Assembly: GCA_030684415.1 (NCBI GenBank)
Contig: JAUXNL010000312.1
Location: 1-24,814 of the forward strand
Source of the DNA: Moraxellaceae bacterium
Lineage (GTDB): Bacteria > Pseudomonadota > Gammaproteobacteria > Pseudomonadales > Moraxellaceae
DNA: 24,814 nucleotides
Reading direction: 5' to 3'
Positions 15,538-24,814 of this stretch are shown one piece after another. Each line of letters opens with the position of its first letter. Within the stretch, counting starts at the first letter, position 1. The notes under the pieces are model-generated. The model saw nothing but the letters and a program-made list of their open reading frames with translations, searched no databases and was not told the origin of the DNA. The position numbers and the translations under genes were made by a program.

Positions 15538-18500
15538 ATGAATATCAAGAACATATTTTCGAAGCAGCTTGACCGAGCGATTAACGGAGTGGTCAAAGCG
15601 GACCAATCAGACAATGCGACGGTATTCCAGGAGCTGGATGAGTACGTTGTCACGAAAGAGCTGGAAAGACATTTCCGTAGCTTCTTCGAGTCTTACAGCA
15701 CGGACCTCAACGACCCTTCAATTGCCAATCGGGTTGGCGTCTGGATTAGCGGCTTTTTCGGGTCGGGTAAATCGCACTTCCTGAAGACGCTTTCATACCT
15801 CCTGGCAAATATTGAAACCCATGACCTTCAGGGCAGTGCCAAGAAGGCTGTCGAGTTCTTTGACGAAACCAAGCTTCGCGACGCCATGATCCGTGCCGAT
15901 GTCGACAAAGCGGTCGCCAACAGTGCTGACGTAATCTTGTTCAATATCGACAGTAAAGCCAGCTCCAACGATGCCGGCAACCCCATCCTCAATGTCTTCC
16001 TGCGCGTTTTCAATGAGCATCAAGGCTTCAGCGGGGACCATCCCCACATCGCCCACATGGAGCGCCACCTGACTCAGCGAGGCGTCTACGACCAATTCAA
16101 AGCGGCATTTAATGCATCTACGGGAATGGACTGGGTCGAGGAGCGAGATGGCTTCCATTTCTACCAGGACAATATCGAAGAGGCCTTGGCATCTGTTCTA
16201 AAGCTCTCCCCAGAAGCCGCCAAAAAGTGGTTCGAAGAGGCCGAACAAACCTTCAGTGTTTCAGTTGAGAACTTCTGCAACTGGGTGAAGGAGTATCTCG
16301 ATACCAAGGAAAACAAGAAGCATCGCGTCCTCTTCCTGGTAGACGAGGTTGGGCAATACATTGGTAGCGATACCAAGCTGATGCTCACCCTGCAGACCAT
16401 CACGGAGAACCTTGGCACGATATGCAAAGGGCGCGCATGGATCATTGTTACCTCACAGGCCGACATGGAGGCAGTGCTGGGAGAGCTATCTTCATCGAAG
16501 GCAAATGATTTTTCCAAAATTGCCGGACGTTTCAAAACCCGACTATCACTGTCCAGCTCCAACACAGACGAGGTCATCCAGCGGCGTCTTTTGGAGAAAA
16601 CGGACGAGGCCAAAGATGCCTTGAGGGCACTCTTTGAGCAGAAGGGCGACATCCTGCGTAACCAGATCACCTTCGACCGATCTGGCCCCACTCTGAAGAA
16701 CTATGACAACGCCGAATCCTTTGTCAGCAACTACCCTTTCGCACCCTATCACTTCCAGCTGATACAGAAAGTCTTTGAGGAAATTCGGAAGGTAGGTGCC
16801 ACTGGCGCCCACCTAGCCTACGGTGAGCGCTCTATGTTGGATGCATTCCAGATGGCCGCCCTGTCGATTGCCAACAAGGACATCGGCGCCCTAGTCCCGA
16901 TGCACAGTTTCTATCGAGCCGTGGATGGGTTTCTGGACCCTGCCGTCAAACGAACCATTGATCAGGCCAATGAGAACGTCACCCTTGATCAGTTCGATGT
17001 GCAGACACTCCGTACGCTGTTCATGATTCGCTATGTCGACTTGATCAAAGGCACGCTGGATAACCTGGTCACCCTCAGCATTGAGCAAGTAGACGAGGAC
17101 AAGCTTGCCCTGCGTCATCGAATTGAGGCGACGCTGCAGCGTCTGGAAAAGGAAAGTCTTATTACCCGTAACGGGGATGATTTCATCTTCCTGACCAACG
17201 AAGAGCGCGACATTACTCGCCAGATAAAGGCGACGGAAATCGCTGCCTCCGATGAAAACAAGGAATTGGCCAACCTGATTTTCAAGGATCTTCTGAAGGA
17301 CAAGAACAAATACCGCTACCAGATCAACAAAACCGATTACATCATCGGGCGCTTTGTAGATGGGCATAGCCTTGACGGTAAGTATGAATGTGATCTGCGG
17401 GTTGAGGTTATTTCCCCGCTGGATTTGGATTACGCGCTATACAACGATGCAGGTTGCATCAACAAGAGCACCGAAGCCCCTGCCGGCATGGCCGTCCTGA
17501 GGCTGCCCGATGACAAGGACTTCTTTCGTGAGTTGCGGACCTGGCTCAAGACCAATAAGTACATTCGCCTTAATGATGACGGTAGTCAGCCGGAACTGAC
17601 ACGCATTCTTTCCGACCGTGGCCGAGAGAATCAGGAGCGCAAGAAGCGGCTCCGCCTCACGCTCGAAGACATGCTCCTGAAGGCGGGGATCTATGCATTA
17701 GGCCAGCACCTGAAGCCTGGCAGCAACAACCTCCAGACCAAGTTTGATGAGGTCTGCCAGTATGTCCTGGAGAACACCTACACCAAGCTTGGCTATATTC
17801 GCGTCTTCCAGAACGACACGGATCGCGAACTGCATGCAGTTCTGCATACCGATGATATTGGCCAAATTGGGCTTACCTTGAATGGCGAGGAAGGTAATCC
17901 CCAAGCCGTCAAAGAGATTGAGCAGTTCATCAGTCTCAGTGCTTCCGGAAATGATCGCTTGCTCGTATCCGACATTGTCGACCGCTTCAACAAGCGCCCA
18001 TTTGGCTGGCCAGATGGTGAAGTTTTACTGATCCTGGGGAGATTGGCGGCGGCGGGACATATCTCCTTTCACTCCGGTGGCCCAAGCTTACAGCTTCCCG
18101 AAGTCTTTGATCTTTTGACCAACAGCCGTCGTCGCCGCGAAGTCTCTGTACAGAAGAAGCGGCTGACCGATGACGCACAGCTCAAGCAGGCACGAGCCCT
18201 TACCCAAGATCTCTTCAATGCTCTCGGCCCTGCAGCCGAAAAAGAACTATTCGAGTTCTACACCGGACATCTGACGACTTGGCTGACCAATCTCAAGTCT
18301 TACAAGAGCAAAACGGATGTCGGCCGCTTTCCGGGCAAGGACGCTATCGAGAAGGCCATCCTCAGCTTGCAGCGCTTGCTGAGTAACCGTGACAGCGTCG
18401 ACTTCTTCAAGGTAGTTGTTGATGACAAGAACGAGTACCTCGATCTTGAAGAGGACTACCGCGACTTGCATGAGTTCTTTACGAACCAGTTGCATACATG

Positions 18501-19188
18501 GCAACAGCTGCAGAGCGCACTGCGCCGATTCGATAAGAACAAGCAGGCACTGAACAAGAACGAGTCCGCCCGTAAGGCACTTATGGAGCTGAACGCCATC
18601 GAAGGCAGTGCAGCTCCGTATAACCAGCTAAACCGCGTCGCGGGCTTGATTGAGGCCGTTGAAAGTATTAACGCCGAGCTCCTCACAGAACAACGAGACA
18701 AGGCAATTAACCATGTCGATGAGAAGCTGGCACAGCTGCAGTCTGAAATTGATAAATCCGGCATCTCCACTCCAGAACTGTGTAACCGCCTTCTCCGTCC
18801 CCTGCAGTTAATCAAGACCGATATTGCTGCGGAGGCGAGTATCGCCACCATATTGATGCTGCAGAGCCAGACCGCCGATGAACGTCTGCATGAGGCCGTT
18901 GATGAACTGGAGAACGCCATTCAAAGCGAAGCTGAATGCGCCAAGCGTCTCCCACAAGTGCGTGAAAGCGAACCAGGGAGTGGCGCTGGACAGCCTACAC
19001 CGACCACTGTCGTCAAGCCTACACCACCCCTCAAGCCAATCGTAGAGGTTGCCGCGACCAGTGTATTCAACAAGCTGGGCAAAGGGGTTTATCTGGAAAC
19101 CCAGAGCGATATCGACAATTTCATATCGGCGCTGGGTAGAGAGCTGGCAAGTGCGATCAAGGAAGGCAAGCGCATCCGGATTCGCTGA
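15538..19188 (+). CDS. brxC: BREX ATPase BrxC
   Basis: A 1216-residue P-loop ATPase, a core BREX protein of the expected size that works with PglX and PglZ in host methylation and phage exclusion. It starts with MNIKNIFSKQLDR as is usual for the family. Walker A is GFFGSGKSH (72-80), and Walker B is VLFLVDEVGQ (264-273) with D269 and E270. The C-terminal third is largely helical and includes a long predicted coiled-coil (about 990-1130). A short Pro/Thr-rich linker (TPTTVVKPTPPLKP) precedes the last 50 residues, which include the FNKLGKG segment. AAGGA precedes the ATG. The gene is intact and in the usual place after brxB. Confidence 0.96.
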   Translation: MNIKNIFSKQLDRAINGVVKADQSDNATVFQELDEYVVTKELERHFRSFFESYSTDLNDPSIANRVGVWISGFFGSGKSHFLKTLSYLLANIETHDLQGSAKKAVEFFDETKLRDAMIRADVDKAVANSADVILFNIDSKASSNDAGNPILNVFLRVFNEHQGFSGDHPHIAHMERHLTQRGVYDQFKAAFNASTGMDWVEERDGFHFYQDNIEEALASVLKLSPEAAKKWFEEAEQTFSVSVENFCNWVKEYLDTKENKKHRVLFLVDEVGQYIGSDTKLMLTLQTITENLGTICKGRAWIIVTSQADMEAVLGELSSSKANDFSKIAGRFKTRLSLSSSNTDEVIQRRLLEKTDEAKDALRALFEQKGDILRNQITFDRSGPTLKNYDNAESFVSNYPFAPYHFQLIQKVFEEIRKVGATGAHLAYGERSMLDAFQMAALSIANKDIGALVPMHSFYRAVDGFLDPAVKRTIDQANENVTLDQFDVQTLRTLFMIRYVDLIKGTLDNLVTLSIEQVDEDKLALRHRIEATLQRLEKESLITRNGDDFIFLTNEERDITRQIKATEIAASDENKELANLIFKDLLKDKNKYRYQINKTDYIIGRFVDGHSLDGKYECDLRVEVISPLDLDYALYNDAGCINKSTEAPAGMAVLRLPDDKDFFRELRTWLKTNKYIRLNDDGSQPELTRILSDRGRENQERKKRLRLTLEDMLLKAGIYALGQHLKPGSNNLQTKFDEVCQYVLENTYTKLGYIRVFQNDTDRELHAVLHTDDIGQIGLTLNGEEGNPQAVKEIEQFISLSASGNDRLLVSDIVDRFNKRPFGWPDGEVLLILGRLAAAGHISFHSGGPSLQLPEVFDLLTNSRRRREVSVQKKRLTDDAQLKQARALTQDLFNALGPAAEKELFEFYTGHLTTWLTNLKSYKSKTDVGRFPGKDAIEKAILSLQRLLSNRDSVDFFKVVVDDKNEYLDLEEDYRDLHEFFTNQLHTWQQLQSALRRFDKNKQALNKNESARKALMELNAIEGSAAPYNQLNRVAGLIEAVESINAELLTEQRDKAINHVDEKLAQLQSEIDKSGISTPELCNRLLRPLQLIKTDIAAEASIATILMLQSQTADERLHEAVDELENAIQSEAECAKRLPQVRESEPGSGAGQPTPTTVVKPTPPLKPIVEVAATSVFNKLGKGVYLETQSDIDNFISALGRELASAIKEGKRIRIR

Positions 19189-19242
19189 AGAAAATTACTA
19201 CTACGGCAAATGACGTCGGTTAAATGGGAGGGTGTGACCAGC

Positions 19243-20829
19243 ATGGACAATAAGAAGCCATCCAGCAGTGAACTGCGTGAACAACGCCTAAATGAACTGG
19301 TGGACTCATGCCAGAACCACATGCTGGCCAATCTCATTGGCCCATTCGGTCTGACACCTGCCATGTTCAATGACAAGGATGGCGGCAGCGTTACCACCAA
19401 TCACAACTTCGAACAGGGCGTCGTTGCTACAGAAGACGACAAAGTCCGCCACGATGGTTGGGTCAAGTCCAAGCAGGACTACGACCGCTCAGCATACGAC
19501 AAGGAACTTCCAGGCAAGAGGAAGGCCATGTTTCAGGATCCAGCACCCATCAAGAGTGTTGCCACAGGCGGGGAACTGACGCGGGACGGTCAAACCCATC
19601 TCGACCACATGATCTCGGCGCACACGATTGAAACAGACGCCAAGAATCACCTGCACATGACCCAACAAGAACGGGTACGCATGGCCAATCAGGATGCGAA
19701 CCTGAGGCCCATGGAAAGCAACATTAACCAGTCCATTGGTGATTCAGACAAGATGGAATGGGCCAATCGTGAGCGCAAGAAGGATCCGGGAAAGACAAAC
19801 GCCGAATCCTTCGGAATCGACAAGGAGTTACTTAACCGGCACTTCAATGAAGCAATGCTTCAGGTCAAGCAAGACCAAATGCTGGCGCAAATTGAGAAAC
19901 AGGGCGTTGAGTTGGCGACTACCAGCGCGGATGCCGCCGGACGAAATGCTCTGCGTCACGCAATCGGCGTTCTGATGCATGAAGGAATTACGGCATTCAT
20001 CGCTGAGATCAGGTCTCTATTGGCCAAAAAGAGTCTGGACAACCTGATTGATGAAATAGTTGAAGCATTCAAACGTGTAATTGATCGCGTATCCCGGAAG
20101 TTTGAGCATGCATTTGAGGCAGGAACCAGTGGGGGAATTCAGGGGATCATCAGTAACATCCTGACCTTCCTGATTAACAACCTTGTGACCACCTCCGCAA
20201 AGGTAGTGACCATTATCCGCGAGGGTTTAAAGGGCATTTGGAAAGCAGTGAAGATGCTGCTTGACCCACCGCCGAACATGCCAGCTGCAGAAGTCGCGCG
20301 GAATGTCACCAAAATCATTGCTGGCGTGATAACCACATCACTCGGCATGATGCTTGAGGAGTCCGTAAAGGGCGGCCTGATCGCCATTGCGCCATTCCTT
20401 GCCCCGTTGATAGACATTGTTGCCCCCGTCATTACCGGGATCCTGACCGGCGTAGGCACCGCCGTAACCATCTACACCATTGATCGATTCTTTGACTGGC
20501 TTTCGTCCACGGGCACAGAGCTGCTGGAAGCTTGTGAGGGACAGCTGGAAGCCAATCGTCAGAACATCGAATACATGACGCAGTGGCTGACGAGCCAGCA
20601 ACAGAACTCCAACCACTACCAGTCGCTTATCAGCGGAAACCAGCTTATCGCCTGGACGTTCGAAGAGGCAAATGAAGCACATGCCGAGACTGTGGATTCC
20701 TTGAAGCGTCAATCCGATTCTGCCGATCTGTTTCATCGAGAAACAGAGAAAATTCTTACTGATCTTGCGAAGGAAGAAGATGACCTACTCGGCATGCTGG
20801 ATGCGTACGAGAAAGGAGACAAGCCATGA
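19243..20829 (+). CDS. Unrecognised BREX-inserted protein: HNH-like domain plus hydrophobic C-terminal half
   Basis: A 528-residue protein between brxC and pglX, where core type 1 BREX has no such gene. Residues about 110-175 contain an HNH-nuclease-like pattern: THLDHMIS with D121-H122, then ANLRPMESNINQ with N153, N160 and N162, and MEW. This order is typical of a minimal HNH fold, but the usual lysine after the last Asn is absent. A helical stretch (190-290) is followed by two hydrophobic regions (about 298-325 and 353-412, with IAIAPFLAPLIDIVAPVITGILTGVG spread over several turns), probably membrane-inserting, then a soluble helical tail (425-528). The ATG at 19243 has GGGAGGG ten bases upstream; an in-frame ATG at 19210 lacks one. 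Its stop overlaps the next start (ATGA). No known family was recognised. Confidence 0.85.
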   Translation: MDNKKPSSSELREQRLNELVDSCQNHMLANLIGPFGLTPAMFNDKDGGSVTTNHNFEQGVVATEDDKVRHDGWVKSKQDYDRSAYDKELPGKRKAMFQDPAPIKSVATGGELTRDGQTHLDHMISAHTIETDAKNHLHMTQQERVRMANQDANLRPMESNINQSIGDSDKMEWANRERKKDPGKTNAESFGIDKELLNRHFNEAMLQVKQDQMLAQIEKQGVELATTSADAAGRNALRHAIGVLMHEGITAFIAEIRSLLAKKSLDNLIDEIVEAFKRVIDRVSRKFEHAFEAGTSGGIQGIISNILTFLINNLVTTSAKVVTIIREGLKGIWKAVKMLLDPPPNMPAAEVARNVTKIIAGVITTSLGMMLEESVKGGLIAIAPFLAPLIDIVAPVITGILTGVGTAVTIYTIDRFFDWLSSTGTELLEACEGQLEANRQNIEYMTQWLTSQQQNSNHYQSLISGNQLIAWTFEEANEAHAETVDSLKRQSDSADLFHRETEKILTDLAKEEDDLLGMLDAYEKGDKP

Positions 20830-21698
20830 ACCAGATCGTCAAGCACATGGGAAACATCTCCATCCCGCAAGAAATGCTGGATCAGGTTGACATGAACACC
20901 CTTCTGAATGACTTCGCAAGAGACTTCAATAGTCTGGATGACATCAAGAAGGCACGCGAACGTCACGAGAGCCGCAACGCCCTGTCCAGGTGGTGGAACA
21001 AGGACGAACTGGAGAAAGCCCAGCTTGACTCAGTTCAGCTGCAGGCCAGATATGCCAAAAGCATTGGCCAGCTCATTGTCATTTCAGTTGCACAATCAGC
21101 GACCCTCAATGAGCAGCAGCGCATTATGGGTGAGCAGCAAACCCACATTAAAAAACAGGCCGATAGCATTCAAAAGGCAAACGAAACCATTTATGCCCAG
21201 CAAGAACAACTGGCCAAGCAACAGACTGATCTTGAGAAGCTAATTAAGGACTATTTCCTGCTCAAGGGCCTAACAACCAACGAAGCCAAGCGGCTGATTG
21301 CTATTGCGAATGAGGTAAAGCAAACAAAGGAGGATATTTTATCTCGCTTTGAGGCAACTTCCACGCAAGTTGAGAATTCAATCTCTTCTAATCGTCGCAC
21401 CGAAAATAAAGTTTCTGTGCTCTCGGAGAAATTAACTTCACTCTCAGATAGCCTAAATACACATAACCTCAATTTATCTGGGCTCCGAGGCACGATGCAA
21501 AGAGAGTCAACAGCTCTTGATACTCGGTTAACCACCCACATAAACCAGGTTTCTGCCATTAGCGAAAGACACATCGCGGACATTAAGAGTGAATGCATGG
21601 CTCAGCTAGCAATACAGCTGAGATATATCAAAGCGCTTGCGATAGGGCTCGGAGCCTCAACACTTGGCCTGTTCGTACACCACTATTTCTGGCAGTAA
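20826..21698 (+). CDS. Unrecognised coiled-coil protein with C-terminal membrane anchor
   Basis: A 290-residue protein, translationally coupled to the previous gene (four-base ATGA overlap, AGGAGA upstream). Residues 1-60 are a charged helical domain containing RWWNKDELEKAQ. About 85-140 and 165-250 are heptad-like, Gln/Asn/Glu-rich coiled coils (for example QTHIKKQADSIQKANETI). One transmembrane helix is predicted at about 268-288 (ALAIGLGASTLGLFVHHYFW), leaving the rest on one side, most simply as a tail-anchored cytoplasmic rod. The last 350 bases are visibly more AT-rich than the neighbours. It probably forms a complex with the membrane-active partner upstream. Not recognised as any known BREX component. 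Confidence 0.85.
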   Translation: MNQIVKHMGNISIPQEMLDQVDMNTLLNDFARDFNSLDDIKKARERHESRNALSRWWNKDELEKAQLDSVQLQARYAKSIGQLIVISVAQSATLNEQQRIMGEQQTHIKKQADSIQKANETIYAQQEQLAKQQTDLEKLIKDYFLLKGLTTNEAKRLIAIANEVKQTKEDILSRFEATSTQVENSISSNRRTENKVSVLSEKLTSLSDSLNTHNLNLSGLRGTMQRESTALDTRLTTHINQVSAISERHIADIKSECMAQLAIQLRYIKALAIGLGASTLGLFVHHYFWQ

Positions 21699-21718
21699 CT
21701 GCGGACAAACTATCCATC

Positions 21719-23644
21719 ATGAATACAAGCAATATTAAAAAATACGCTCCGAAGGCCCGCAAGGACTTTATTGCCGCCATGACCAAGCAGGCGGCCAAGT
21801 ATGGCATTACTGCAAAAGGCATTGAGACCGTTGAGCAGAAGGGGGATCTGGCACTGATCGGTGACCGCCCCTTCCCCGCCTCGGTCATTCGCCCACGCGC
21901 AGCGCTTGTGAAACGAGTTGAGCAGCTGGGATTTGACCAGGCCATGGAGCAGGCTGCCTACAGCTGGTTCAACCGCTTGTGCGCCATTCGCTATATGGAG
22001 ATCAAGGGTTTTCTGGAGCATGGCAGGCGTGTGCTGAGCACCATCGACGGTTCCAGCGGTATGCCGCAGATCCTCGACGACTGCCTGGATATCGAGCTGG
22101 AGGGGCTGGACAAAGCCCTAGTCACTCAACTGAAGCTGGACGGCACCAAAGATGAAGAGCTGTATCGCGAATTGCTGCTGGCACAGTGTCACGCCCTGCA
22201 TAACGCAATGCCCTTTCTGTTCGAGGCAATCGACGACGCTACTGAACTTCTGCTACCGTACAACCTGACCAAAACCTACTCGCTGATCCGCGAATTGGCC
22301 GAGGCCATTCCGGAGGCAGACTGGCATGACGTTGAAATTATCGGCTGGCTGTACCAGTTTTACATCTCAGAGAAGAAAGACCAAGTCATGGGCAAGGTGG
22401 TCAAAAGCGAAGACATTCCCGCCGCCACCCAGCTGTTCACTCCCAACTGGATTGTTCAGTATCTAGTGCAGAATTCTGTGGGCCGCCAATGGCTACAGAC
22501 CTATCCCGACTCGCCGCTCAAGGACAAGATGCCCTACTTCGTGGCCCCCGGCGAGCAGCCTACTGAGGTACAGGCGCAACTGGCCGCCAATACATCCGAG
22601 AGCATCGACCCGCTGACCATCAAGGTGCTTGATCCGGCATGCGGCTCGGGCCACATCCTGGTAGAAGCCTACAAGGTGCTGAAGGAGATTTACACCGAGC
22701 GTGGTTTCCGTTCCCGCGACATCCCGCAATTGATTCTGGAAAATAATTTATTCGGTCTCGATATTGACGACCGTGCCGGCCAGCTCGCCGGTTTTGCCCT
22801 GATGATGCTCGCGCGAGAAGACGACCGGCGCATCTTCAACCGCATGACCGAGTCCGGGTTCAAACTCAACGTGCTGGCACTGCAAGAAAGTCGCCACCTC
22901 GATTTCGCTGCACTCTGGAAGGCCCTCAACCTGACTAGCGACTGGCATCGCGGTCAGTCACAGAGCCTGTTCGACAATGAACAAACGGATCTTGCCGCCG
23001 ACCATTCAGACAACCGCAATCAGTTGCTGAAAGCCACCCTGCAGCGCTTTACCCAAGCCAAGACATTCGGCTCGCTGATCGAAGTACCTGCAGGTGATGC
23101 CGCACCACTGCTCGAACTGCTACAGCAGCTACGCCAGCTGACCAAAGACGGCGACTCCATGCAGAGGCCAGCAGCAGAAACCCTGCTGCCCTATGTGCAA
23201 CAAGCCTGGATACTGGCGCAGCGCTTCGACGCGGTCATTGCCAACCCACCCTATATGGGCAGCAAGGGCATGAATGCCGACCTCAAGGACTTTGCCAAAA
23301 AGACTTACCCAAACAGCAAGTCAGATTTGTTTGCCATCTTCATGGAGCACGCCTTCACGCTGCTTGAACCCAATGGCTACAACGCGCAAATCAATATGCA
23401 ATCGTGGATGTTCCTGTCCAGCTACGAACAGCTGCGCGAATGGCTTCTGAAAAGCACCACCATCATCACCATGGCCCATTTTGGCGCGCGCGCCTTCGAT
23501 AGCATCAGTGGCGAAGTGGTCTCGACGACCGCCTTCGTGATCAAAGGCGTCACCAATCCAAGCTATGCCGGCACGTATATCAGGTTGGTGGATGGCAAGT
23601 CTGAAGCCGAGAAAAGGGCCATGCTGCTGAAGGCCATTCAGTGA
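21719..23644 (+). pseudogene. pglX: BREX methyltransferase PglX, truncated after the N-terminal half
   Basis: PglX is the adenine-specific DNA methyltransferase that marks host DNA in BREX. Only 641 residues are present, while type 1 PglX proteins are usually about 1150-1250. The N-terminal helical region, motif I DPACGSG (305-311) and the catalytic NPPY (509-512, in VIANPPYMGSKG) are intact. The frame then stops in KAIQ, just where the C-terminal half with the target-recognition region should start. Frames beyond the stop show no continuing PglX sequence over the next 97 bases, after which the SIR2 gene begins. The ATG at 21719 is chosen over upstream in-frame ATG 21593, which lies inside the preceding gene. 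It may be a dead gene, a split gene whose other part lies beyond the SIR2 module, or a shortened functional form. Confidence 0.85.
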
Positions 23645-23741
23645 TCAGCAACGCTGAAAGCCATCGGCCTCGCCTACTGCATTGCTTTTACCCAATCAGA
23701 TTCGTCAGCGGATGAAACTCAATTTGTCAGGGAGACCTAGG

Positions 23742-24814
23742 ATGTCTAGCGAAGAAATCAAGCAGCTCAATACGCTGAAAACAAGAGATGATCATAAGCC
23801 TGTTGAATTCATCGCTCATGCCGACAAGTTCAAGCTGAAAGTCGGCTCTGAAGCATCTTGGGCAAGTCCCGAAGGGTTCGGGCACAAAGAGCTGCGTAGC
23901 CGCATTGAACCTTGGCTGACTTCACTGTTCCAGTCGGAGCACCTTTCACTGCTGGCTGGCTCGGGCCTGACCCACGCAGTGCATTACCTGGCCGCCGAAA
24001 AAGGCGCTGCCGGCATGGGCGCTCTGACACTGAGCAATCATTACGCTGAAATCAATCAAGCGGCAGAGAAAGCAGCAGAAGCGGCCGGGCGTAAGAAGGG
24101 CAATCTGGAGGATCAGCTGCGTGTTGCCAACGAATTGCTGCGCGGCTTGGAGATTCTGCAGAAGGACAGCGAAGCTGAAGCCCTTTTGCGCAAGGAGCTT
24201 CAAATGGGCATGCAGACCTTCGCGAAGTCGATTCTGAGCAGCGAAGCAGGCATTGCCACCGCCGAAGAAGGCAAGCGCGAGCAGGCGTCCAACACCTTGG
24301 TCACTTTTCTGATGAGCTTTGCCAGCCGCACCGGGGTGCGTGATCGCCTGAACATCTTCACAACCAACTACGACCGTCTGATCGAAGCCGGAGCAGAGCT
24401 GGCCGGGCTGCACCTGCTGGATCGGTTCCTAGGCAACCTCATGCCGATCTTCCGCTCTTCGCGGCTGGATCTCGACATGCACTACAACCCGCCCGGCATA
24501 CGGGGAGAGCCTCGTTATCTGGAGGGAGTGGCGCGCTACACCAAGCTTCATGGCTCTGTGGACTGGGTGCAGACGGGCAAGGACATCCGCCGTATCGGCT
24601 TGCCGTTTGGGGCAGAGAGCGTCGAACCCTATTTGCAGGCGCCGGGCCTTGGCGAAGTCACAGCTCATCAGCTGATGATCTACCCCAATGCCGCCAAAGA
24701 CAGGGAAACTGCCGATTACCCCTACGTGGAGCTGTTTCGCGATCTCGCAGCCGCTGTGTGCCGCCCTAACAGCACGCTGGTGACCTACGGCTACAGCTTT
24801 GGCGACGAGCATAT
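23742..24814 (+). CDS. SIR2-family defence protein (cut by window end)
   Basis: A SIR2-like NAD-binding protein, at least 357 residues. Motifs in order: LLAGSGLT (70-77), a roughly 130-residue helical insertion rich in Ala/Glu, FTTNYDRLIE (206-215) with N209, TKLHGSVDW (267-275) with the catalytic-type H270, and TLVTYGYSFGDEH (345-357) at the window edge. Proteins with this arrangement are antiphage NADases that deplete NAD+ on infection, often paired with a HerA-type ATPase or fused to a sensor. GGGAG lies shortly before the ATG at 23742. It follows the pglX stop by 97 bases. If the pair is SIR2-HerA, the ATPase gene should come next, outside the window. It is absent from a simple ORF list on the plus strand because it runs off the end. 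Confidence 0.9.
   Translation, partial: MSSEEIKQLNTLKTRDDHKPVEFIAHADKFKLKVGSEASWASPEGFGHKELRSRIEPWLTSLFQSEHLSLLAGSGLTHAVHYLAAEKGAAGMGALTLSNHYAEINQAAEKAAEAAGRKKGNLEDQLRVANELLRGLEILQKDSEAEALLRKELQMGMQTFAKSILSSEAGIATAEEGKREQASNTLVTFLMSFASRTGVRDRLNIFTTNYDRLIEAGAELAGLHLLDRFLGNLMPIFRSSRLDLDMHYNPPGIRGEPRYLEGVARYTKLHGSVDWVQTGKDIRRIGLPFGAESVEPYLQAPGLGEVTAHQLMIYPNAAKDRETADYPYVELFRDLAAAVCRPNSTLVTYGYSFGDEH

Noticed and set aside
23645..23741. Continuation of pglX in another frame (simple frameshift)
   Set aside because: All forward frames were read; none gives PglX-like residues and they stop or run into the SIR2 gene, so a single-base error does not explain the truncation.
1..24814. CRISPR array, insertion sequence or rRNA
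   Set aside because: No regularly spaced repeats, no transposase with flanking inverted repeats and no rRNA sequence were seen on either strand.

Overview
The window looks like the left end of a large integrative element, or defence island, in a gammaproteobacterial chromosome. The only clear core gene, a partial RNase R at the left edge on the minus strand, resembles Pseudomonadales/Oceanospirillales RNase R. Next to it is a tRNA-Leu(CAG) gene with its CCA encoded, and just behind that, in the same direction, is a P4-type tyrosine integrase. This is the usual layout of an island inserted at the 3' end of a tRNA gene. The far end of the element is not in the window, and no transposase or CRISPR array was seen. 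The genus cannot be fixed by reading alone.

Layout: (1) 1-1392, chromosomal rnr and tRNA-Leu. (2) 1393-2782, attachment region and integrase. (3) 2879-6379, an AAA ATPase plus subtilisin-like protease pair that matches the IetAS antiphage/plasmid-stability system. The protease gene has an apparent frameshift in a run of eight C at 3906-3913: its family-typical N-terminus is in one frame and the remainder in another. (4) 6425-7021, a small unknown gene and an XRE regulator on the minus strand, facing away from (5) 7207-13314, a cargo/maintenance block: a small lipoprotein, a small hydrophobic protein, a zinc-ribbon membrane protein, DUF932, small unknown proteins, a YqaJ-type nuclease, a Gp3-like protein and a RadC/JAB protein. 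Several genes in this block are separated by GC-rich hairpins with T-runs lying directly upstream of the next ribosome-binding site. (6) 13438-23644, a type 1 BREX locus: WYL regulator (brxR), brxA, brxB, brxC, two unrecognised genes, then a pglX that stops at 641 residues and lacks its C-terminal half. (7) 23742 to the window end, a partial SIR2-family defence gene.

How it may work together: the integrase moves the element. The YqaJ, Gp3-like and RadC genes look like DNA-maintenance functions of the element. IetAS, BREX and SIR2 are stacked antiphage systems. BrxR probably autoregulates the BREX operon through a 17-bp dyad at 13346-13362. The most interesting parts are the two-gene insert between brxC and pglX (an HNH-like, hydrophobic protein followed by a coiled-coil, tail-anchored protein), the C8 frameshift in the protease gene, and the truncated pglX next to SIR2.
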